A stretch of DNA of 64,000 nt from Anaeramoeba flamelloides. Lineage: Eukaryota; Metamonada; Anaeramoebidae. A model generated the notes under the pieces. It did no database searches and was not told where the DNA came from. It saw nothing but the letters and a program-made list of their open reading frames with translations. This document shows, piece by piece, positions 50,041 to 61,699 of this stretch (positions within the stretch are counted from its first letter, which is position 1; each line of letters opens with the position of its first letter). The DNA is taken from the NCBI GenBank assembly GCA_027625915.1, contig JANTQA010000029.1:8370001-8434000 (forward strand). Direction: 5' to 3'. The translations under genes were made by a program, and so were the position numbers.

Positions 50041-51004
50041 ATGTTAACATGTCTTGAAGATCCTTTACCAAGCAATTCAACCAAGCACAATTTGAATGAA
50101 GAATATTTCAAAAAAGAATTTTTCTTTTCGCAACAAATCGGTAGCACAGTCCCACAATACCAAAACCATCAGGTAATTTTTGTTCAAATCAAAAACTAAA
50201 ATTAACAGCCAAAGCCCTAAAAAAGATCTCTCTCTTTTTTTAGCCTTAACCAAACATCACTTTTCTCAATTCACAAAATTTTTTTGTTCTGTTATTTTTT
50301 TATTTGCACCTCTTGTGATCTCTTTTTTTTAAAAAAAACAAACGAAAACCTCAACTTACTGATTGGGATTTGTCAACACCATAAACTTTTTGCACAATTG
50401 AAAACCAAAACAAAAAAAAAACTAGATTTTGCCTGAACAAAGCATGGAAGATCAAGGGAAAATCACCCTCTGCTTAGATCTCGATGAAACACTCATTTCA
50501 AGTACGATGATACAGCAATGCGATTACGATTTTCATTTCAAATTAAAGTCTTCTGTCGAAGGAGAAAGGTGCGAAGAGTATTTTGTGAAAAAAAGGCCCA
50601 ACATTGAACATTTTTTGCGGAGATGTAGCGAAATGTTCGAAGTTGTTGTTTTCACAGCCTCTTTGAAGCCATACGCAGACAAGATTCTTGATGAATTGGA
50701 TCCAAGGGGGACTCTTATTTCTCATCGTCTTTATCGAGATTCTTGCTCATTCTTTTGTGGCTCCTTTGTCAAAGACTTGTCGCTCCTCAATAGGGATCTT
50801 AACACTGTGTTACTTATTGACGATCTCCCTGCTTCTTTCCAATTCCATCCAGAAAACGGGCTCCAGATCCCAAGGTTTGAGTACCACCTGAAAAAAAAGC
50901 AAAACCTAAGTTTTATTGATAACTGTCTTGTTGAAATATTGAAAATTCTGGAAACAATTTTTATTCAACATGAAGTTATTTCAATAATAGCTCAATACAA
51001 TTAA
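50041..51004 (+). CDS. SCP/FCP1-type (CTD-like) aspartate-based phosphatase
   Basis: Two exons (50041-50172 and 50426-51004, intron 253 nt, GT-AG, phase 0) give 236 residues. The HAD-type nucleophile motif is LDLDETL at 61-67 (Asp62 and Asp64), preceded by EDQGKITLC, a block typical of small CTD phosphatases. VVVFTAS follows as motif II, then SFVKDLSLLNRD with the motif III Lys, and LLIDDLPASFQFHPENG with the metal-binding Asp pair. These enzymes remove phosphate from serine on RNA polymerase II tails or on lipid and signalling regulators (SCP, Psr1 and Nem1 relatives). The start is the first ATG (MLTCLEDPLP); the in-frame T-rich sequence above has no ATG. The short N-terminus and lack of membrane segments favour a soluble SCP-like form. 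Substrate unknown. Confidence 0.93.
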
Positions 51005-51817
51005 TTTGCTAGGGTTACAATTATTCAGTAATATTGATTATAATTTCGAAATATGCATACAGCGGTTAATAATTAATTTTTACAACAAAAAAAAAAAAAA
51101 AAAAAAAATCAAAATTTTAAAGCATTTTTAAACACAAATACGTAATTGTTAATTATTATTTCATATATTCCTTAAAGCGAAATATTTTTTTAATTGCAGT
51201 TGTCTTTTATTTATATATGATTCGCAACTTGTTTATAATTACATATACATACAATATATATATATATATATTTATAGCTATAATATTTTTTTTTATTTCT
51301 CTTTCATTTTTACGAAAGATCTTCTAATTTGGAATTTGAAACATATTTATTCAAAAAAAAAAAAAAAAAAAAAAATAATTATAATTCCTTATTAGATTGT
51401 ATTTTCCAGGAAAAAATTAAGATTAAAATGAAAGAAGATCTATTAGATTCTTTTGTTTTCAAACCTTTTTTTTTGAAAATTGAATTTATATATTTTTTTA
51501 ATTCATTAATATAAATCACTATTATTATTATTATTTTTTTTTCAGTGATTTACTTTAAGATTGAATAAAACGGGTATTTTTTTATTTTGGTTTACTTTTT
51601 AAATTTTGATCCATTTTCGTAAATTCTACAACTTAAAGAGTTACCTTCCAAATGAATTTTGAACTTTCATTACAAAATTTATACTTTTATATTGGACAAG
51701 AGTGTGAATGATCTTTTATCGAAAGATTAAAACAATTTTTTTTTGTAAAAAAATTATGTTTTTCTTTTTTGTTCGATTGTAAATACTCACATACTAAAAA
51801 CATAAGAGTAAATTTGT
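51005..51817. other. 3' flank, AT-rich
   Basis: Homopolymer- and AT-dinucleotide-rich sequence; no gene is recognised. Confidence 0.6.
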
Positions 51818-52160
51818 ATGTTGTAAAAAATAGAGTTTTTACAATTTTAGAGATAAATAAAGAGATTAATGTATTTATCCAAATTTTGCTAATAGTAAAT
51901 ATAATATCTGATTATCTTAATAGGGAATAATAATAATTTTAATCAAAAAATGGTTTGGCAAAAAACAATCTTTTAAATTGTAAAAAAAAAAACATTTTTC
52001 AAACAAAGAATTAGTATTTGATAAACGATTTGATTGTTGAAAACCCCTTTGAGATCAAAAATCAAAACGGTTGTTTCGTTTACTATTACCAAAATTTGGA
52101 TAAATACATTAATCTCTTTATTTATCTCTAAAATTGTAAAAACTCTATTTTTTACAACAT
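51818..52160. mobile_element. F10 MITE copy 2
   Basis: The element is 343 bp. The ends (from ATGTTGTAAAAAATAGAG) are inverted copies over about 80 nt with only about one difference, so it is probably recent. The interior aligns with copy 1 in opposite orientation. Confidence 0.93.
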
Positions 52161-52200
52161 TCCTTATTTACACCCGTGAAAGTGGTAATTAAGAATAGTA

Positions 52201-52461
52201 TTGATTGAAAGGAAAATTATTATATTTTACTTATTGATTATTAGTTACAAATGTACAGATAACCAAGTAAATAAAAACAATTCAAAGAACAAATATCTTC
52301 TAAGATTGGCTTTTATGAGCTTGTTAAGTAATACTCTAAAAATTACAGCTCTTGAAATGAGAAAAAAAAATAACTTAGTTATAGTAGACAGAACTTCAAA
52401 GGATGGAATTGTGTTCTCTAAAATAATTAAAAAATTTCTTTTTGTTTTTATTATTATTTAA
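52201..52461 (+). other. open frame of 86 codons, doubtful
   Basis: The frame starts with TTG right beside the F10 end. Its C-terminal half (ALEMRKKNNLVIVDRTSKDG, then IVFSKIIKKF) is protein-like. The first ATG leaves about 48 residues. No family is recognised. Confidence 0.22.
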
Positions 52462-52499
52462 ATGAGGGTTTTTTAATCCATTGTATTTACGGTTAGTTT

Positions 52500-52700
52500 T
52501 TTTATTTCTCAAAAAAAAAAAAAAAAAAAAAAACCGAGACACTTTATCTAATCTTTTCTAGAATTTAAAAGCATTGAGCAAAATCTATGATTTTTCTCCA
52601 TTATTTTGAAATATTGAAAAAAAATCGATGTTCTGAACTCTATGAAACTTGACATCACTTCCCTAATTCCTGAATTTTCAGTTATATATTCAGTTAAAGA
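52500..52700. repeat. F12-related fragment
   Basis: The text around ATGATTTTTCTCCATTATTT matches 40920-40960 and 61140-61180. A long A run precedes it. Confidence 0.4.
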
Positions 52701-53583
52701 CCCAAAAATAAGATTATTACCTGGTGGATCTCACAGAAATGATTAATATTTTTTCTTAATAAGATCAAAAATAGTAATATTATTTGCTAATATATTTGAA
52801 ATATTATTTTTTTTTTTAATTCGAATATCCCGGTTTTACTATTATTTTCAAAGGCTAAAAAATTCCCTATAAATTAACCCAGATCTTAAAAAATTTCTAA
52901 ATCTTTATCTATTTTAAACAATTGAAAAAATTGTGATTTATTTTTAATCATAAAATATGAATATCTATCAAGATAATTTATATAATTTCTTAATTATAAA
53001 ATAAATAGCCAACCTGTTATTTTAAAATATTATTATAAATTAAATCAAAAATTAAAAAATAAATCAAAATTTTTGAATGGTGAATTATGTTTTTTTCTTA
53101 TTGGTCTTTCATTGTAAAATATAGTTAGAAACCGGTTAATTTTTTCTTAATAATGCTCTGAATTTGAAAAGGTCTTACATAATCCCTATTTTATTTAATT
53201 TTTATTTGTATTTTCAGTGGATAATTTTTTTTATTCAACTATACTTACTAAAATCTATAAATAAAATAATGAATAAGAAAAGAAAGAAAAACATAAAAAA
53301 AAAAAAAACGAAAAAAAGGGGAATTTGTATAAAAAAGTTTTTAAAAAAAAGTATAAAAAGAAAAAATGTGAAAAAATGATCTCAATTTTGCAAATTGAAA
53401 AATATAAAAATTTTTTTCCTCTATCAATCCAACTACCCAAAACAACCCACACTTTCATTATCACAGCTCTTTAAATTTGCCTGGGAAATCTTTAATACTT
53501 TTGAACTCAACACATTTCAATTTTTCAACAAATCATGATATATTTAAATCATCTATCAATGGTTTTAAATAAAATTTTTTTTA
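52701..53583. other. AT-rich spacer
   Basis: A Lys/Asn-rich frame at 53164-53379 is a by-product of A runs. No gene is recognised. Confidence 0.5.
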
Positions 53584-54105
53584 GTCAAAGGTTAATAAGT
53601 TGCAATAGGGTGAATTATATGTTTAAAGGGTTTGAATTGATATTTTAAAAAAATTATTTTGTAAATGTCAAAAATGAAATCATTTTTTGTCATTTTTTTC
53701 TCATTTAACTTTTTTTTTTTCTTTGCTATTTTTTTTAAAACCATTGCCAATTTTTTTTTATATTGCAAGATTTATTGTCACAAAGAAAAAAAATTGTAAT
53801 TCTAATGTTATTAAAACAGTGAAAATGATTGTATAGAAATCAATAATTGATTCATATTGGAATGATATTATTAATCTTCAATTGAATCTCAAAAAGAACA
53901 TTCATATTGTTTTTCTGAATAGAGACCTAAGAATTCTAAGTTTTTCCATTTTTAAGAAAATATATTCTTTTATAATATTTACTTTCAGTCGAATATCAAC
54001 CTAAACTTTGATTTGTTATTATTCTACTTATTTCTTATTAGTTCTTTAAAGGTCAATGATAAAAAAATAATTGATATTTGAAGAAAAATGTTGGAAGCAT
54101 TTGAC
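53584..54105 (+). mobile_element. F5 MITE-like element copy 1
   Basis: The left end GTCAAAGGTTAATAAGTTGC and inverted right end GTCAAATGCTTCCAACATTT bound 522 bp. The interior aligns with 61700-62208, sharing TATTATTCTACTTATTTCTT and TTGATATTTGAA. Confidence 0.65.
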
Positions 54106-54538
54106 TAATACAAAATTTGTAGATATTTCACTAGTAATTATTCCAAAATTAATATCCCAATTATTAAATCGTCTCTAAACGAAGGAATTACAATACAATA
54201 ATAATGTATAAAAATTTTAAAAGTTATAAAAAATAAAAATTCTTTTATGAAAAGTCAATTAAATTTCTTAAACTCACTTTTAATTTATTATTTTTTTCTA
54301 AATTATAATTATATTGATAAGATTATGTAAAAAATTTTTTGAACAGAAGATCACAAATAAAAATATTTGAGAAAGGTTTGAAAGATTTAACACTTATTAA
54401 ATTGTAAACTGAAACTACTCTCTAAAATTAATGAATGTACTCAATTTTTGATATCTTTTCATTTACAACAGATTACTTTAGTATTGTGATTTTTTTTTTT
54501 CTTTAACATTACATTAAAGCTAAATATTTGGAGTGGTA

Positions 54539-55068
54539 AACCCCATTCCAACAATTTGGACACACCCTAAATCAAAAATAGGCAAAAAAAAAACCCCAAT
54601 TTATAGTAATTTTCCAAACCTAATATAAAACAACATTTAAGTAACCAAGTATTACTATTTTAATAAGTAATCGTTTTAATCCAAATAAAAGAAAAAAATA
54701 TAAAACTCAAAAACAAAAACCGAGTGTGTCCAAAATAATGAAATGAGCGGAACAAAAAATGTATTAGTTAATTTGTTGAAATTTCACCAACACTTGTTGA
54801 TCGATCAAATGATAAGATACCATCTACCAATTGTATGTGGTTTTCCAATTTAACAAACTCAATACTAATCTTCTATCAACCATCAAAAAAAAATTCCAGA
54901 TCTAACGAAACAGATTACTTAACTGGAAAAAAGGAAATGAAAACAAAACAAAACAGACCAAAAATGAAATTGTTTGTAAAATCAAAATTCTTTCCAAATT
55001 GAATTGCAGGTGGAGTAATGATATTCTTTCCACTGTTTAAACTGTGTCCAAATTTTTGGAATCTAGTT
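54539..55068 (+). mobile_element. F2 mariner-like MITE copy 3
   Basis: The 530 bp copy is bounded by TA. Ends are AACCCCATTCCAACAATTTG and inverted AACTAGATTCCAAAAATTTG, then GACACA. It aligns along its length with 32212-32753. Confidence 0.92.
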
Positions 55069-55474
55069 TATTTTTCATAAATTTAATATTGAACTAATAT
55101 CATAAAATCATTTGTCCAAATTAAGTCTCGCCAATACTTAGATTTTCTTTTTATAACGTTTTAACATAAAATTGGAAAAAAATGAAAAAAAAATAGAAAA
55201 AATATGAAAATTCTAAAAATCAAATTAATTAAAATAATAATTTTTAATTTCTCTAACAACTTGTTACATTTTTAGTAATACTCTTAAAAATATATATCTG
55301 CGGATATATATTATAAATAAAACAAATATATTTATTTTGTTGTTTCAATATTACATTTTATATTTTATAAATTTAAAAATAAAAATATCAATAGTATGAA
55401 TTTAATAATTTTATATAATGTCATATATATATTATTTAAATGTTTCTTTCAGTTGTTCCATAATAATATAAATT
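55069..55474. other. 3' flank of the PUF gene
   Basis: AT-rich sequence lies between the F2 element and the PUF stop, with nothing recognisable. Confidence 0.5.
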
Positions 55475-58400
55475 TTACATATATTCATTATTTTGATAAT
55501 TATTCATTCCACTATTATTATTAAGCAAATTATTTGAAGTATACCCGCTCTCATTTTGGAAATTTTGATTAAATTGGTTCTGATTATTAAAATTTGGAAC
55601 ATTAAAATTCTCGTTTTGGTTGTTATATTTATTTGGATTATTCATTTGAGAAAAATTGTTTTGGAATTGATAATTTACATTTTGTGTTGATTTATTTCTA
55701 TAAAGTCTATTTCGGTTTGGGCTTCTATTTGAATTCCTAGAATTTTTATTTTGATTATTATTAAAGTTATTATTATTGCAATAATTATTATTGTAATTTT
55801 TATTAAAATTACGATTTTTGTTTTTATTATTATAATAATTATTATTCCTATTTCTTTGATTCCCATTAAAATTTTGATTATTGTTTTTGTCATATTTATG
55901 GTAATATTCCATATTATTATTATTCTTCTTATTATTGTTATTATTATTATTATTATTAATATTATTATTATTATTATTATCATCTTTACTAATTAATGAT
56001 TGTATTTTTTTCAAACAAGAACTATTTCTAATATAAGGAGTAAGTGGTCTAATTAACTCTGACAGTTCTTTTAACTGATTTGGTGTGGCAAGTTTTAATG
56101 AAGTTTGAACAACATAGTTTGCATAATTATCCATCAACAGTGTTTTCATCGCATCCTGATTTTCAATAAATTCATCAATTAACAATTTTCTAATTTTATC
56201 GTTTGCCACCCTTAAACATTTTTCAATAACATTTGAACTAAATTTTTGAATTGATAATTTTAACATATTTCCCTTTACTGCTTCAATTATTTCATCGGCT
56301 CTGATATCGTTATTTAACATGTATTGAATAACATAATTGGCAAAGGGGTTCTGAATTAATTCAAGTGCATTATTGATAATTTTATCAGTTAACATATCTT
56401 TATATACTTTTGGTGCAAAATCAATATATTTTTGCATAACACAGCATCCATGCTTATGGCCAGCAATGATCATACAATTTTTTACTATATATTGAAAAAT
56501 AAACTATTAGGTTATTAATTTTTTTTTTTTTAAAATTATTATTAGTGTATTAGTATTATTGTTAATTGTTATCATCATCATCATCATTATTGTTGTTGTT
56601 ATTATTAATGTTTATAAAATTCTTATCAAAATTGAAAATAAATAATTTCAACATGAAATAAAAATTTTTCATTAGAAAAAGATAAAAAAAAAGAAAAAAA
56701 AAGGTAAATCATGTGTACTTCATTTTTTTCTTGAGAAAATTTCATAAAACATTTTTGGATGACATGGTTTCCATTTGAATTATTGATTAATGTAATTAAA
56801 TTTATATAAAATCCACCAAATAGAATTTCCTCTTGTTCCTCTGTAGTAATACAATCGATCAATTTTTGAATTGCCCTGGTACCATATAGATTCGTTGAAA
56901 TTGGGATAATAACTTGCTGTATTTCAGTTAAGACACTTAAAATGGAATCCGGTGAACAAAATTGAAATAATTTTTGGCAAAGATAATTACCAAATTGATC
57001 TTTCATTAATTCTTCATAATGAGTACTTAATTCAGAAAAAATTATTTGGACAGTTCGTTCATCTTCAGTATCAATAATGTTTTGTAAAGTTCTACACCCG
57101 TATTGATTTTGGCTTGTTTTATAAATATTTCCAATATATTCATCAATGGGCGAATATTCTTGTTGCTGATATTCATTAATGAACTTTTGTTGCTTTTTTG
57201 GATAGTTTTGATTATTAATAATATTTGAATTATAATTATAATTGTTCTATTGTTTGTTTGTATTTGATTTTAATATAAATTTATATTCAAAGAAATCGAA
57301 TAATTTATTATCATATTTTAATGAAATAAGATATAAAAGAATAAATTTACAAGAATTAATTATGAAGATATTTTTTGATAATTTGGAATTTGAATTTATA
57401 ATTTTGTTATAAAAAGAAAAAAAAAAAGGAATTTGAGTTTTATTTTTTTTTAAAAAAAAATTCAGTAATTTCTGTTTAGAAATTACAACCAGCTGTTTCT
57501 TATTTAATAGTTTATGGGTGAGTGGTTTATCTAAGAAAATTTTTAAATTCGTGATTTTTTAAAAAGTGCATTCTAATGACTTTGGCGAAGATATCGATAT
57601 TATAGCGAAAGTCTATTCCATTACTTTTTATTATTTTTGAAAGAACAGAAATATTTTGTAATTTGCATTTTTTTTTCGTCCCTTAATTTTTTAAATTTTC
57701 CAAACAACTCGAATTTAATAATATTTCTTAAAAAATGAAATGAATGAATATTAAACTATTTGAATGCAAATATTTTTGAAAATTAATATTGATCACTGTA
57801 ATGCGGTAAAATTTGCGATTTCACATTTCCAATTTCATTTTGAGAATTAGTAAAAATTTCAAATTTGTTGCTTTATGTCAGTATGAGAGAAGAATGAATT
57901 TTCCAATCGGAGAGAACGAAACCTTTATTTGAGATTAGCCAAGATTCAAAAAAATTATACGTTTTGATTTTTAGTTTGAAACCACTGATTATTGGGAAAA
58001 AATACGAAAACTGTGATTATTTTTCTCGTGAATATCTTCATTGTAAAATAATCACATTTTCAAAATTCTCACTGCTTTTGGAAGATTTGCTGTTTTGTAA
58101 ATTATTTGAATTTTTTATAAAAAAAAAATAAAAATAAAAATAAAATAAGGTAAAGAAAGAGCTTACAAATCCATATTGCTGAGAAATTGGATAGCGAACA
58201 AAATTTTGATTATTTAATGTATTCGTTTGGTAATTAGAATTAAAAGAAGAAAATCCATTATTTTGAGATAACAAGGTATCATAATTCTTAGAAAATTTAA
58301 GATTATGTGAGGTTTGTGACTTAATCATTGATTTTTTTTTGTTTAATGGTATTTGATCAAATGAACGTACTCTTGCCATTGATTTTTTTTTAATTTTATT

Positions 58401-59867
58401 AATTTCTATTTTTAGATGTTTGAGTATATAATAAGAAAATAAGTTGAGAAAATAATTAATTTGGAAATTTTGGTTAATATTTTTATTTTTTATAATTAAT
58501 TAATAAAATATAATTGTTATTTCAATTAATAAAATTTCTGGTATTAAAAAAAATTTGAGAAATAATTTTTTTTATTTTTAAATCTCTTTAAAAGATATTT
58601 CAGTATTTTTATATTCAAAAATTTTTTTTTCTATAAATCAGGATTGTAAATAAAAACGTAATAAAGTATGCCACATGGATAGCATGAAATGTGTTATACT
58701 ATTAAAAAAAGAGAAAAATTAAAAAACCCTCTTGCAGATCCAAGAATTATATAATTTTTTTCTTAATTTTAATTCCTTAAGGGTCTAGTTACTTGCTGTG
58801 AATTTGCTCTATATGCAATGAGTGACTGGCCACTAAAATTAATATTGTTAAATTACACTTCTTTTGGTTGAAAAAAAATTCAAATTTATAAAATCAATAT
58901 AATTCATAGTATCTCATTGACTAAAAAGTCAAATAACAATTTAAAAATTTCAAAGGGACTTTCTCAATTACAAAAAATCTAAATAAACTTGAGTAAAATT
59001 TCAAAGTATCTTCAATGACTAAAAATTAATTAACCAAAATACTGGCAAATCTTCTTGGACTACAAAAAATTCAAATAACAAAAAAAAAGTAACAAAGTAT
59101 ATCAATTACAAAAATTCAAATTTAGAAAAAAAAGTTTAAAATAATTGTCAATTTCCAAAAAATCAATTTTTAAAAAAAAATTACTTGTTTTTTGATTTAA
59201 ATTTCCAAATGATTGAAATTTCTTATATTTGAAAAAAATCGTTTTCTTTTAGTAAAAAATCAATTTAATTGGATTTTATCTAATTTGTGGTTATTTAGTA
59301 AACCACTATATTTGACAATGTAAGGATTTTGTATCATTCTTGAGAAAAAAATAACTCATTTAAGAAATGAAAAAAAATCAAAAAAAAAATCTTCGAGATG
59401 TTAAAAAGCTCCAAAGAGCGACAGTTCGACTAACGCAGTTGTTTTCAAAATGATCAATTCACAACAAGTTCAAATTGTAAATTGAGTGTAGCTCTTTAGC
59501 ACTTTTTTCTAATAATGTACTCGTTTTTCATTATTGTTGAATTAGGTAATCTATCTTAAATTTAACATGCTGATTTGTTTTTAATTGGCATTTAGATACT
59601 CATTAATAATTACATTTTTTTTTTTCAATTGTAAAAAATTATTTTTCACTCTAATGGCTCTACCCTGAAAATAAATAGTTAAATTGTTATTAAACTATTT
59701 TTCAAAAATTTTGACTCATTTATAATGTTTATGGAAGCTGTTTTGAGGGTTTATTCCAGTATTCTTTACAAAAAATATTTTCAAATTTTTGGATCAGAAT
59801 CATTTTTTCTAATTTTGCAAATTTTAGTTTTGCTTTTTCGTTTTTCTTTTGTTTTTCTCTTTCTTTT

Positions 59868-59927
<60 letters not shown>

Positions 59928-61486
59928 GATCATGTGGAAAAAAAAGAGATCTTCGAAAAGACAAATAATCACTCAGAAAATTGAGACTATTTAATGTCTT
60001 TGAAATGGATTTAATTATTCATAAAAAATCTTGTTGTTCAACTTTTTTTCAGTGAAAGTTCAGTAATAAAAAATCCGTAATGCTCATTTCAAAAATTGTG
60101 ACTCATTTTTTTTTAGTTTTTGGTTTTATTTTTTTTAATTTTTAATATATTAGGCTTTTATAGATTTAGAATAACTTAAAAGCGAATTACAAATCATATT
60201 TAGTTATTAATTGTTCTTGAATATTAAAGGATAATTTTTTTTTTTTCAATAGATTTTTTCAGGTGAGTCACAATTTTTGAAAAAGAGTTGAGTTTTTGAA
60301 AAAATATTTTGTGGAAATAAATTAATGATAAAATTTGAATTAATTGTTTCTGAGATTTTTATTCGTGTATAAATTCATGTTTTTTAGAACCACATCATTT
60401 TTTTAAATTATTTATCATTTCCTCTAAAAGTCGCCAAAGTATAATTTTAACTAAAAATCGTACTTATGTTTCTGTAAACTACTATTCTTAGGAAACATAA
60501 TATGATGGATACAAATTTGTGGCATTTGAATCTTGAATAAAAATTGGAACAAAGCCTCTTTGAATTTACGAAATAAATAAGATTCTTAAGAGAATTTACA
60601 GATCCAACCTAACAGATTCATCGAAATCTCAAATTTCAAGTTATTAATCCGGGTAGTACTTTAGAGTATTGTTGAGTGAAGTAAAGCGACGTAGAGTGCC
60701 GTAGAGTTCCGTCAAGTTCCTAGCTTTTTTTTAATTTGAGAAATAATAAGAAAATTTCTTAAATTTTCTTTTTATTTCTCAAATTAAAAAAAAGCTAACA
60801 GTGATTTTCTTGATGTTTTCTCTTTTATCTGTTAAGTGTTCTAGGTTTTTTTGAGGTTTTCTATTTTATTCAGAAAATCAATTGATTTTCGTTAGGTTTT
60901 TTTGAGTTTTCTATTTATTTAGAAAAATCAATAGATTTTCTTTAGGTTTTTTTTACTTTTTGAAATAAATCGAAAACTCATTAAAATTTTCTGTTTAATA
61001 GAAAACCTCAAAAAAACCTAGAACACTTAACAGATAAAAGAGAAAACATCAAGAAAATCACTGACGAAAATCTATTGATTTTCCAAATAAACAGAACACT
61101 TGAGAAAAGTTAAAGGTGGTTTCCCATAATCTAAAAGGGTTGAGTAAAATCAAAGATTTTTCTATATTCTTTTAAATCTCTGGAAAAAACTCAAGGTGGC
61201 TTTTTTTAATTATTGTTTTTGTTTTTTGAAGACTTTTTATTTTTTTTTTTTGTAACATAGTACAACTCAACTTTAAAAACATACTTTTGAAAGTAAAAAT
61301 AAAATTTTAATTTTTTTTTAATTAAATGTAACTCAACCAAATCAGAAGAATAATAAATATAAATGGAGATAAAAAATAAATAAAATAAAAATAAAATAAG
61401 AATATATTATTACCTTTGGGTTTGTTTAATTGTTGATTTTGATCATTAAAATTCATTTTTTTAATTCCCATACTTAAATTTTCCAT
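55475..61486 (-). CDS. Pumilio/PUF-family RNA-binding protein
   Basis: Four exons join in frame: 61486-61414 (or from the acceptor at 61498), 58405-58167, 57246-56719 and 56503-55475, about 622 residues. Introns are 3008, 920 and 215 nt with GT-AG ends. Eight PUF repeats are visible by their RNA-contact helices: QYGCRTLQ, FGNYLCQ, YGTRAIQ, NGNHVIQ, HGCCVMQ, FANYVIQ, FSSNVIE and YANYVVQ, with a degenerate cap after them. Read by the known PUF code these predict binding near UGUAUAUA in 3' UTRs, where PUF proteins repress or localise mRNAs. The N-terminus is Lys/Ser/Asn-rich; the last 155 or so residues are an Asn-rich low-complexity tail. The first exon (ENLSMGIKKMNFNDQNQQLN) is assigned because phases match exactly, but a further upstream exon is possible. 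Intron 1 holds F7, F4 and F12 repeats. Confidence 0.9.
58778..59667 (+). mobile_element. F7 element copy 3, inside PUF intron 1
   Basis: The left end TAAGGGTCTAGTTACTTGCT and inverted right end TCAGGGTAGAGCCATTAGAG bound about 890 bp, the shortest of the three copies. The degenerate array (58870-59180) is short; the 3' part aligns with 29650-30062. Confidence 0.75.
59702..60280 (+). mobile_element. F4 MITE-like element copy 1, inside PUF intron 1
   Basis: The ends are TCAAAAATTTTGACTCA and inverted TCAAAAATTGTGACTCAC. The interior aligns with 62228-62838, including AAAAGATCATGTGGAAAAAA and CAGTGAAAGTTCAGTAATAA. A second inner copy of the terminal motif occurs at about 60090-60106. Confidence 0.85.
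59870..59921. repeat. poly-T run of about 52
   Basis: A pure thymidine run lies inside the F4 copy. The equivalent place in the other F4 copy (62370-62450) is T-rich but interrupted. Confidence 0.95.
60660..60720 (+). repeat. decamer tandem repeat
   Basis: Three successive 10 bp units, GTAGAGTGCC, GTAGAGTTCC and GTCAAGTTCC, precede the first hairpin. Similar decamers occur at 16755-16775 and 40980-41000. Confidence 0.7.
60721..60797. repeat. perfect 26 bp inverted repeat (hairpin)
   Basis: The arms 60721-60746 and 60772-60797 are exact inverse copies (from TAGCTTTTTTTTAATTTGAG), separated by 25 nt. Confidence 0.93.
60799..61063. repeat. perfect 67 bp inverted repeat with 131 nt loop
   Basis: The arms 60799-60865 and 60997-61063 are exact inverse copies over all 67 positions I compared. 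The loop repeats related phrases (TTTTTTTGAG(G)TTTTCTATT and AATCAATTGATTTTC-like). It lies within PUF intron 1. Confidence 0.93.
61064..61413. other. rest of PUF intron 1 near exon 1
   Basis: F12-like text continues to about 61190. The remainder is AT-rich with no other feature. Confidence 0.4.
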
Positions 61487-61699
61487 TTCATTCGGCAACT
61501 ATAAATTAAAATAAATAATAAATAAGAATTTCGAAAATTTAACGTTTTATTAATTTTTTAAAATGATATTTTTTTTATTATTTTGCAAAACCAAGAAGTA
61601 TAATGCAAAATTAAAAACTTTTTTGAAAAGAATTGGTAAAGTTTTGAAAAATTAATTTATAAAAAACTATAATTATAAACAGATGTAAACTATTTTCCA

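Noticed and set aside
53164-53464. Lys/Asn-rich frame and its reverse
   Set aside because: Generated by A runs; no motif, and both strands are equally open.
55675-55996. Ile-rich frames on both strands inside the PUF gene
   Set aside because: They are out-of-frame readings of the AAT/AAC-rich poly-Asn tail.
59725-59994. Phe-rich and Lys-rich frames over the poly-T run
   Set aside because: They are homopolymer artefacts within an F4 copy.
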